Assembly: GCA_001939145.1 (NCBI GenBank)
Contig: LSRX01000255.1
Coordinates: forward strand, 288,347 to 352,346
From: Symbiodinium microadriaticum
Taxonomy: Eukaryota > Sar > Dinophyceae > Suessiales > Symbiodiniaceae
Direction: 5' to 3'
DNA: 64,000 nucleotides
This document shows, one piece after another, positions 23,390 through 34,500 of this stretch (position 1 is its first letter; each line of letters begins with the position of its first letter). Both the position numbers and the translations under genes were made by a program. The notes below the pieces were generated by a model. That model was not told the DNA's origin and made no database searches. It saw only the letters and a program-made list of their open reading frames with translations.

Positions 23390-25011
23390 GCTCGAAGCGG
23401 CACCTGTGGAGTTTTTCGGTGATTTCGAGGGCTCCTAATCTCGAGTGCGGTATTCTGCGGTGTAAGTTTTGAGCGCGCAGCCCGCAAAAGTTGCAGCTCT
23501 CTGCCTCTGCTCTCCCGCTTCGGGAATTGATGCGAGATGCCCCGGCTCCAGATTCTGTTCCCCGCCTTGCCATGCAGGACACTATGGCGGTGACACCGGT
23601 CGGGACCAAGACTGCCAAGGACCAACGGACGATCCCATATTCCTGGCCTTTCTGGTGTGATTTGTTCAGCTCCCTGCCATATCTGTGCAGCTGGCTGGTA
23701 GCTCCAACCACTCGGCCAACGTGCTTTTCCTGGCAGCCTGAGCGGGCCGGCATCATCAGCATGAGCTCCCCATCTTCTGTCCTGGCTAGCCCCACCATCG
23801 GTTTCCTCTTGCTTTGGTTTGTGGCCCACGCGGGCCAGCATGCAGCTAGCTTGTAGCCTTCTCTTGAGCTGCGAGGAACAGCGCCCAGCCACTGCCGGAG
23901 CTCCGGCCCCGGTGCCGGCGACAAGTCTGCGCGAGAGCCACTCGGTCAGGAACGACATTGCTCTGGAGAGGGAAAAGGACGTTTTGCTACCGTAGGGCGC
24001 TGCTTAGGGCTTAGGTCCTTGGGCTTGCGTCTCGTCTGAGAAATATATGTGTCGTCTACTTTCACATCCAAGGCGAAGCCGAAGGCCGCCCTGCGAACCT
24101 GCTTGCACCTTGCACTTTGAAGCCGCCGCCGCACTGGTTGACGAGCAACCCGCCAAGATCCGCAGAGCCCGACCTGAAATGCTGTTGCTTGGGACTTGGG
24201 CTACCGTTTTTGGCCGCAGGCCGCCCGACCTGGGAGATGGCGAAGAAGTACATCGACGTCGGCAGATGGAGGTGGGAAAGCAAAGGAGTCACAAAGTCTC
24301 GTTATGTTCTCAGTATTCTGTTACCTGCGTGCAAACAAAGCAGTACCCTCGAACACTCCATGGCTCGTGCGACCTCCAACAGGAATATGGTCAATGCGAT
24401 GATTTTCTACTCCTTGGTGCTCTTCATCTTCTTGCCGCCTGCACGAAGCGATGCTAGCACCAGCAACACCGACTTGTGCTAAAGTAGCGCGCGACATCGG
24501 GCTTCAGGTGTTATGTTTCCATGCCGAGGCTTTGCGACATCTCCCTTGCCAATTGCACGAATGCCTTGGCTTTGGACCCGACTGTGGTGTCCTGGAAGCA
24601 AAGGCTTACTAGCTCCACAGAGAATGGAAAGTGAGGCAAGAGGCTTCATTCCTTCTGCACAAATGGCACCCGAGGCGACCGGGCCGTACTTTGGGGGCTA
24701 CCTGCCGGGGCCCTAGCGAGGGTTGCTGCTTCCTTGTCTGCTGGTGGAACTTGAAACTGGGTCCCCGCACCAATGCTTGCATGTCCCTGCCAACCACTTG
24801 CTGGAAGGCAAGACAGTCAAAGGTTGCACCTGCTCCTTCTTCATGTTGTTGCTGCTGCTGTGGCAGTTGCTGTCGTCTTTTTTTTGCTGTTGCCGTGTTG
24901 CTGCGCCTGAAGTACTGAAGTCTTTCCGACCTGACTGTTGAAACTGTAACAGCATCGTTAACGGTGGCCTTCGTTTCGTAACAATGGCTTGTGCCGAAGC
25001 CGTCAAAGTCG

Positions 25012-25046
25012 TCGCGTCGTCGTCGTCGTCACCGACGACGACGCGA
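25012..25046. repeat. Perfect 14-bp hairpin of GTC/GAC triplets
   Basis: Arms TCGCGTCGTCGTCG (25012-25025) and CGACGACGACGCGA (25033-25046) are perfect reverse complements around a 7-nt loop. It probably arose from triplet repeat expansion. Confidence 0.8.
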
Positions 25047-25223
25047 TGCTACCAAGACGCTGAAGGCGACGAGACCACGACGGCGAGCACAGGAGCGCAG
25101 CAGATTGACGCACAAAAAATCCTGCATGAACGTGGGGATGAGTCACACGGGGTTCCGCGCAAGGTTTTGGGATTCGGATTCAGAGTTCGGAGCTACAGTA
25201 TGAGGCAGTTTTAAGGCAACGAG

Positions 25224-25268
25224 CGACCGAACGAACGAACGGACGAACGAACGACGAAGAAGCAACAA
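25224..25268. repeat. (GAAC)n microsatellite
   Basis: Imperfect GAAC/GGAC tetranucleotide repeats interrupted by ACGAAGAAGC. No coding meaning is apparent. Confidence 0.9.
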
Positions 25269-25536
25269 ATGAACGAACGCACAGCAACTACAACAGGGAC
25301 ACGCAACAAGACCTGACCGGAAAAAGAGAGCGTGGGCGCGCAGAACCAATAAGAGGATTCGGTATTGTCATCATGCTGCAATGATCTTGTTGCTCAGTCA
25401 AAGTCTGCATGAGAGAGGGGGGGAAGGGATGCCATGGTGATGCCTGAAATGCATACTGCACCAGAAGGCAAGATACACCGACCACGAAACCTTGACTCAC
25501 AGCAGCCTTTTTGGATGTCCGACTTCCTGTCCTGCT

Positions 25537-28500
25537 CTGACCGACAAGCTCCGCGAACCCAGGTTCTGGATGGTCATGGGCATCTCTGGGCTGTACATCG
25601 GCTGGATCTACGGCGCAGGTGCGGGCTGAATGAGGGAATGCTCTTTGCAGGGCTCGGACCAGCAGACAGCGAGCTCTTGCTGCAACTGTGCCAACGAGCC
25701 TGCCAGTGTCAGTGGCGATGTGACTCTCGCCCTGTGGAGGATTTTCCTTGCGGATCTCGCACTTCATGCATGGCACCCCGACTGTTTGGCAGACGCGGGC
25801 ATGTCATGAAGCGCGGATAAAGCTGTACATCGGTGGACAATGACGGTCATCACGAGGGTTGTCTGGAAATGTGTTTCCCGCAAGAATTTCGGAAGCAGGT
25901 TGCCAAGAGTCATTCTTTCAGGTTCTCGGGGACATTGGTCTAAGCGGCCGTCCGAGATGTGTTTTGCTTTTCTCAAGCATTTCAGCCGAGTCCTTGTGAC
26001 GATCCCTTGTTCGTGTCCAGGTCTTGCTGCAATCGACTGCCGGGGATAACCGCGTAGGTTGCACTACGAAGGTTGCATTGGGAGCATATACGCGTGATGA
26101 GTTGAAAAGGGCGCCAGAACTAGGCAGCACCGAGAGGTGTGACGATGTGACCCCCGTCTGACTCCGTTTCGTGAGTCCGCTTGATGATCGGGTCTAGCTA
26201 TGCATGGGGCCGTTCTGGTAATGAAGCACCGAGCCAAGACGGTGCAATTGTCAGGAAATGTGGTGCACCAGCTGCTCCATGCCCCGATCGCTGCTTGGGA
26301 AGCAATTGTCAGTTTGAGCCAGTAATTTGTCATAGCCAGTGGTGAGCTGGATGAACGCAAGCCGGCACAAAGACCCGACAGAAACTCGTGAGCCCAAACT
26401 TCAAACCGTAAGACATCATGCATCGTTTCGCAGATGGAAGGCACGTCCAAGTCACCGCAGAAGCAAGTATGCATCGAGTCACGTGAGTGATGTTCATGTC
26501 GATTTCAGTTGGGCTAGTTACTAGTTCGAATTTGGCCAAGCACCCTTTGCACCTCCACGCAGCCCGGCGCAAGTTGCTATCTGTGATACATAAAGCGAAG
26601 TTGTCATACATATGGTCATGCAAGGTCTGCAGGGTGCCAGCTAACCAGGTTAGATCCCCATTCTGCTATTGAACCTGCAAATACCCCCGAGTGCACTTCG
26701 AGAAGATGCTGCTCATCATGTAGGATCGCTTCTTCGACAAGCAGCCAGTGGGCCGCATCATGAACCGCTTGACTATGGACATGGCAACGATTGACCTCTA
26801 CTTGTTCATGAAGGCCCGAGTCCACACATCTGTGTAATATGCCATAAAACGGCCACGTTTCCCTGCCGAAAAAAGATTCCCATCCCACTTGCCCTGCAGG
26901 TGTCCGGCAGCATCATGATCTTCTTCCAGATCCTCGAAGCAGCAGTAGTATCCATTTTGGGTTTGACATCCTGCTTTGGAAATGATTGTGGTTGAAAGCA
27001 GTGTCTTGGCTTTCAACGAGGACACTTGTGCCGCTGGCGTACATCCACTTCATCATGCCCTGGTACATGTCAGTCTTTGCGCTCCCCTTCTACTATGTGG
27101 TCTTCGAATTGTGTCTTCGGCTGAACCGTGTACAAGTTTGTAAGTTTGCACCATGTGGATCATTGCATCTGCTCAACCGTGGCCTGGTTTAACCAGGTAT
27201 CTGCGCTATCAGAACACGGCCGTTCCCCTGCGCTACTGCTTCAAGACGTCCTCCTCCATCACGCAGAGTCACCTGTCAGATGCAACTCGGTCACATGCAG
27301 GTGGGAAGGAATCGAGGCTGCTTGATGAAACACTATGAAGCACTAACTCCAAAGTGCTCCCACATCCAGAAAGTAGAACCGAACAGTGGTTCTTACACCG
27401 CGACCAGTCGAACATGCCCTGCATATCAAGGAACACTCCCCAAGCAGTTCTGTCTTGCGAGCTCTGAGGTGATGACCAACACGGTGGTGGTGCGTGGCTT
27501 CGGTGAGCAGAATCGCATAGCTGTTCAATATGCTGCCCCGCGGCCAAAAACGAGGGTTTCCAGGGCCGAGTCCGACAGGACGCATAGAGCGGCTCCGGTG
27601 ACTGCTTGCAGCATCTTGCAGCGTGTGCTTCGGGGTTTGCGTTTCTGTTGTGGAACTGGAGCTTAAGTTGAGCTACCCGGGGGGCTCTTTCGGCTACTCC
27701 TGAGATGCACCCTGACTCAACGGCCAACCCAGGCTTGCGTAGACAACTCGGTGAAGGTGCTTGGGCGAGGGGGTTCAGGCAATGAAATTACGCCCGAGTC
27801 TGGCACGACACCGAAAACAAAGCTAATATGAAAGATAAAGACTCAACCACTGAATTCTGCGTGAGCAAGTGGAAGAGAGTAATACCAGATACAGCCATGC
27901 GGAAGACACATCGAGCACATCGTCCGCGGCAGTTGCCGAACATGCTCCAGCAATGCTCTGAGCCAGTTCCTGTTCACGGCATGAGATGCTTTGTGGAAGG
28001 CGGACCTCACCGACGACAGGCTGATGAAGCGCTGGCTGTGCAACCGTGTGAACTACCTCTGGACCTTCTACAACTCGGCCACCTGGCAGCAAGCATACAG
28101 ACTGGGCTTCGTACAAGCAGCACGAGAGACACCAATAACGAGCACTCCTTTGAATTAGAAGGCCTGTGTTCACTGTGGCCTATACAAGCATGCATGCGTG
28201 ACCCTCCACGACATCTTCCATTGATCCGTCTCGCCTTGAGACACTCTGGCCTGAGTTTGAGCATGAGTGAGACGCGTTAGAGTCTCGGGGCCTTAACCAA
28301 GAGCTCTTCCAAGCATGACATTTCCCAGATCACCTACATCATTGGCCTTTACAATGCTTCATGGCTGGGCCCGGGAACACTGGGCATTGCTTTGCGCCTT
28401 GGCTTCAACCTCCCCCACACGAAAGCGGGTTGTGGTGGCCTGTGTGTTCACAAGCATGCCGCAGAAAGCGCGAACCACCTTTGAGGGTCAATATCCTCTA

Positions 28501-31500
28501 ACCCTAAGGACAAATTTGCTGTTGCTCGAGACGCTTGGTGAGAATCATGTGGGGTGGGATTCGCCTCTGCGTGCTGGGGGAGCTCATGTTGTGAGCAGCT
28601 TGACGGGCTTTTCCGGCAGTGATTGCCTTCAGCTTCGCTACTTTGCAATTGCTGAAAACTTACCGTAGCCCAGCCACGCCTCACTTTCGTGAGGCACGGG
28701 TGGTTCGGGCGATCATGGGGAGGGTTACCGGAAGGGAGGAGAAGTGGGACAGAAACGCGCCTTCTTCCAGGGGCTTTCAATTTTTGGAGGTTTGGTTTCC
28801 GAGAAGATGGGCTCAGTTCGCGAGCCGCAAGCTCTGTAGTCATGTCCCTTGATGAGAAGGCCGACGAAGGCTCAGGTATTAGGACCGTTCTGCTTGCACC
28901 ATCTGGCATCCGTGCCCATCCAGTCTCTATTCAGGACAATGATAGAGCCCAGCCTGGAAATGATGGCGGGCGCCCTCTTTGAGCTCATTGCGCTTGCCCG
29001 TGTGCATGAATACACTTCCGTGCCCGGCTTGGAGATTGGCGGAGTGACTGCGAAGTACGTCCAGAAATGAACGAGCTTTGTATTTATCTTGTTGGACAGT
29101 TCCTGATTGAGGGGCAGCTCAGTCGAGGTACTCCAAGTTTCTTCTTGAAGATCATGCCTTGTTCGGTTTCAGCTGTATCTCTTCTTTGGTTTAAGAAGGG
29201 GCCTTGAGTCTTGACCCGAGTCAGGTGACGCAGGAGAAGGCGATGTACACTCCGGAGGAGAGGGGCAGCAACACCTTCAGCCCAAGTGCATCACATTGCA
29301 TCACACAGAATAAGCGATTCCTGTGGAAAGCCGGTCCAGAAGTGTTGATAGAGAGGGATGTTTTAGTTTCAGTCCCGTGGATTGATGCATTCATCAGTCC
29401 GCCGAACATCTAACATGCAACACTGTGAAGGACGCCAAATTGCGCAACTACTCCGTCCGGTTCTACCGCGCAAAGGCTACTCCACTTACGGTGCGTGCAC
29501 CTAGGCCGAACATTCATTCCGTGATGAGTCCGTAGCACATGGCCCGAGTCTGTTCTCGATTAAGAACCAGAATCCCAAATTGCCGGAGCCGTTTCTTGAG
29601 AGCAAACGGCCTGGCTTGGAGGGCGAGTGCTGCACCAGATTTCAGGCCAGTTGATCGCTAATGCGCTTCACCACTGGCTCTGAACCTTTTAGCTACTTGA
29701 ACCTTCTCCAAGGAAGTGAACGACAGGATTGAGGTCCTTGCGACACTCGGAAGGCAGAGTACGACGCAACGACAATGTGCGGCCGAGGGAGGGAGCAAGC
29801 CTCACACAGTTGCGATCATCTTCTCGGCTTTATCGAGGAACGGGAAGACCCTGCTCCACTCCACCCCGGATGGACGTGCCCTGATGTTGGCGGACAACAG
29901 CAGCGATTGCAACATCGGCCGGTTCCAGGCAGCACCATGGAACGACAGACCTCGTGGTTGATATTCATGACGGTCATGTATCGGCTGAGTTGATCATAGC
30001 ATGTACACTCTCCGCATGTTAAGATATCCTACAGTGCTGCTAGTTTGGAGCTCAAGTGGAGGAGCTGTGCCCAGTCTGTGCGGAGCTGAACCAAATTCCC
30101 AGCTTGCACCACATCGTGGCCGTCAATGATGCTTCCGGCAGTGCGACGCTTGATGATGTCGAGATCACAAAGCATTTTCGTTTTGGCACTCTCTTCGATG
30201 GGTAAACACCAAAGCCTGGTTCAGGAGCAGGAGTTGAAATTGAGGACCATAGGACCCAAGCATCGAGCAAAACTCACACATAACCATGCATCAAGGCTTT
30301 GTGATAGCGTGCTAGGTTCAAGCCGTACGGCTCAAAGCGACCATCCGCTTCTAGCTAAGCTCCAAGCCGCCGTGAATCCACGCCCTTGCCTCCTGAAGCG
30401 GCTCCAAAGCTCCAGCGAGCTCAGGAAGGACATCGCACAGGAGCTTTGTCGGCATCCACGGAGTTTTATGACGGTTGCTCGGCCAGGAGTTGAGCACCTG
30501 CCCGAAACCCAACTTCGAGCTTAAGCCTCCGGAGCTGGAAGCGAAGGGATGAAGCTACAGGGCTGGAGGCCCTGTTGGCACTCTAGGCTGACCGCTCACT
30601 CTTGCCTGTCGTGAATTCGCTGATACCAACACAACGAGCTTCACCTTTGTCGCCCAAAGCTCACTGAACAGGACGCACTTCGCAAAGGGGTCAATGTAGA
30701 GGCATCCATGCTACCCTTGCGATCCTCCGCTCTGCCTCGTGACCCGTGACCAGAGCCTCCGTCCCTTGAGGTCAGCATTGTCAAGGAGCATTGTCACGGT
30801 TGAAAGCGCATTCAAGCTTACAGCGCCAGGCAACGGCCTTCACGACCCAACCGCAGGCACGCACATGTGCCTAGTTGGGGCGGATTGCCAGAGATTCGAA
30901 GGCAGGTCACAGGTGGATGGAGTGAGGGAGTGCATGACCAGACAGACGTATTTGACCGTCGGACCGTTTTATGTTTGTGGGGCCATTATGGGGTGATGTC
31001 ATGAAGATCGATTTTGCGACCGCCGCGGCCACTTAATTTTGAAGTATTCGGCGCATGGTGCGCTGCTTCTGGTCTTTTTGCCTGCAACTCAATGAGGTCG
31101 TCATCGAGTTCCAGAGCAGCTGGCTTTCTGATGGGGCGCGGTTAGACATTCAGGACACTTGCTCTGGCACTGTGCATGGCTGTTCAGGTTGTAGGCAGCC
31201 TTGGCTTGTAAATAGATGCAGTTCCGAGCAAGAGCACTGCCGGATGTGCTGAACTTGTCGGTGCTGCCGAGCCTCTGCTCGAGGAGCTGCGTGCGGGCTA
31301 CGCGGAGGTGCCGCAGGCGGCTCGTTGCTTGTTTTTTGCACCTGCGAGCCTGGGAATGGAGTATGGCCCTGCAGCATTGCAGGATGTCCTGAAGGGCGTG
31401 ACCTTCAGTGTTGAGCCGCGCATGAAGGTGGCCGTCGTTGGTTTCTTGGCTGCCCGAGGAAAGCTTATTACGGACGTGAGGAAGCAGCTGTCGCACCGAT

Positions 31501-34500
31501 TTGAGGCACCACCGGCTGCGGAAAATCCAGCATGTTGTTCCTTGGCAAAAGGGGTACATAGAGGTATTGTTCCGCCTGGGCTTGCTGCAATTGTTGCGCC
31601 TTCGGCACAATTTGCAACGATGTAAGGCTGGCGCTGCTTCGCATCATCGAGCCTCGCGGTGGGAAGATTGTCATCAATGGTCTCGTGGCTTGCAATTGGA
31701 GCAGGTTAAAATGTCTGCATTCCCGTATTCTAGAATACACATGTTTCGATGCCACCTCCTTTCGACGGAGTCGGCAAAGCTTCCGAGTGGATTCGTCTCA
31801 GGAATCGACACGCAGGAGATCGGCCTGGCCATGAGCTCAGGTCCCGTTTTCCCATAGGAAACTTGGAAATCACTGAGAGCTGGGAATTCGTTAATCTGGC
31901 CTCATCTTAGTCTTTGCGTACATACTGGAACACGGTAACGCCTGAGCAATAACGCCTGAAGAGCGCACCTTAAGCTACTTGCAGTGCCTTTGTGCTGGTC
32001 AGTGCTTGGTCATTGGCCTTCGGGCGATGGTCGTCGTGACCGCCATCGATGTCAGCGCGGTCATCATCGGCCGTGACAAGTGCGAACCCGTGAAGGCCTA
32101 AACTATGCCAACATACCGAAGCCAACCACCCGGCAAGCAGTGATTCGTGGCACAGGCTAAGCTTTTGATGGACCCAACAGTGGGCGTGAGGCACCACAAA
32201 GCCCGAAAGTGAGAAAGAGCTAGTAACAAACCCTGAACACGGCAAGGAGTGGGGTGTGACGAGGCGGAATCACGGACTTGCACACATATCAACCTTTCAC
32301 GTGCTGGCTACGCGGGTGTGAACCTCACCTGGCTTGCCTGAGGGTGAGTGACGCCACACCCACAAGTTGGCTCAGGCCTCGTTCAGTGATAGTTTAACAT
32401 GTGCGCCGTGGTATGCCACTCGAGACAAGATGGCCATTGATCGTGGACCAAAGTTAGACATTGATTGATGCCACCCTGTCACCTGGCACTTCTCCTGTCT
32501 ATCGCAGCAGCAGAATTCTACGAGCCCTGCACGCCCGCACAAGCTCTCCAGGCTTTGCATAGAGTGCGCTCACTGGATGCTGGGTCAGAGGCCTTCAACA
32601 GCTTTTGTCAAACTTGTGGCCAGAAGTCCCCATCTGCTGGCCAGAATTCTACGGCTGTTTGCTGTGGCTGCTTCGCCGGGTTCCTGTCGCTTGAAGGCAG
32701 GGTCAGAGACGAGCTTACGATCTTGAAGGTGCGGCATCAAGCCGATGTGAAAAAGCTGCAGAACTTGTCATTGGCATTGCAGCTTTACCACGTGAAGCTT
32801 CGCTCCGGTCCCGGCCTCGCAACAGCTCGGGCAGCTTTGCGGCAGAAGTTCATCGACATCCAGCGACGTGTCAGCTTCACCGCTGAAATCGGCGTGCGTT
32901 TGGCAGACGAGCGACGTGTTGATTCCTTGACTGATCATACTGCCCGCCTCATGAGTGAAACATTCTTCTACTTCAAGGAGCAGCAGACGATGCCAATTTA
33001 CGAGATGTTGACGCAAAACCACAATACGTGCTTACTAGACATTTTTGCTGGTAGGTGTGAGAAGAGGAATCTTCCCATTTTCGAGAAGTTCCCAGCAGTA
33101 CAGGGGCCTCCGCAAGAGGGGTTCATGTTAGATTTTCTCGGTGTGTCTATGCCAATCGAGGCTATTTGTCGAGAAAAGCAACTGGTCCTGCTGGCACCAG
33201 GGCGGACTATATTGTGCAAATATTTCCACGCAGGAATGCCGTTGCCTCGTGTTTGGCCGGTGCTGGATGAGGAGTATCTGGAATGGGCCGATAGCCTCAC
33301 GACTGCTGTGGATGCAGCACGGGCCGGTCGGCCATTCCGCATGGCCGAATTGGGCAGCGGACCTTACGGAATTTGGGCCATGCGTGCGGCAAAGGCCTTC
33401 ACCATGCTTGCTGCGGCCGACCGGCCCTGTGAACTGTTGCTTGTGGAGCCTGAATTGGGGGATGGCTCCATGTTGCGAACACACACAGCCATGAATTTGC
33501 CCATGGGGCGGTGCAAATTCGTCGTGCACAGGGATCCTCTGAGCACGAGCGACCAGGTCAAAGCTTTGCTGGGCTCAGGTGATCTATGGGATCTGGTCGA
33601 CATAGATGCCCAGGGAGCAGAAGAGTTTATCTTATCTGGCTTGCTGGCTTGGCTGTCGACTCGGGTTCGGCGCTTGCATGTGTCAACGCATTCGCGCCAG
33701 ATTCACTGGCAGCTCGTGAACGAGCTGCGAAGGGACGGTTGGCAGGTCCAAGCTCACTATCCCGCAATGTCCATGGTGGGCCTGCAAGACTATGATTTAG
33801 GACGATTTCTTACTTGTGATGGCCACATCAGTGCACTGCCTCGTTTTTGGCAGTGGACATAGTCTCGCCAAGAAGCCAGAACTGATCTCATTCATTTGGG
33901 CTACGGGGACCGCGCCTGGCCTTCTCAGCGGAAGGTTTGTCGAAAAAAGGTCATGAGGCAAGCAAGAACTTGACGCCTCTGAGGAAGCAACAACTTGATG
34001 ACATCTTTCAACGGCACATGCTGCCCACATTAGGCTCTCATAGTTAGTGTGTATCCGCAATCAAGATTTCCAAGTCCGCTTCTTTCGAATCTCCTTTTCG
34101 GGACTCAGCGTTGCATTTGGCGAGTTTCGCAAGGAGGGGCTGTCATTTCGATGCAAAAGGGCTTCTCTCGCCGTCGCACCTGTCCCTGTCACTGCGGTGT
34201 TGTTCTATTTATTGTGTTAGTTCATGTCAGCCGGTTGGGAAGAATAAGGGTCGTGGGAAACCCTGAGGCCGTGTGTGTGTGTGTGTGTGTGTGTGGCTCG
34301 GCACGGCTCACCGGGCGGGTGCGGCACATGCCCCTGATCAAAAGCAAAGTCAAGTGACGCCAAGGCCACGCTGCGCAGTTCCCTGGGTCTGGTGCCACAG
34401 GAGCGAGCAGAAGGGCTCCCTTTGTTTCAGTCCCAACTTGGGGTTCTGCACTTCTCACAAAGTAAGTCTTACCCCAGATAAGCTTGCAGTCTTGGGCCGA

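Larger units (their letters stand above)
23390..25530. other. Intergenic or intronic stretch with a few possible exons
   Basis: About 23579-23660 reads HYGGDTGRDQDCQGPTDD followed by hydrophobic residues. About 24384-24480 reads a hydrophobic segment ending at a stop. About 24526-24600 reads CDISLANCTNALALDPTV. These faintly recall choline-transporter-like proteins, but I cannot establish a gene. Confidence 0.25.

Noticed and set aside
22846..23958. 370-codon minus-strand frame
   Set aside because: It is antisense to the last cysteine synthase exons, whose sense translation has all catalytic motifs; the antisense protein has none.
25512..25545. Reading WMSDFLS as part of the TMD2 exon
   Set aside because: It is in a different frame from the well-supported RFWMVMGISG segment and would need an impossibly short intron.
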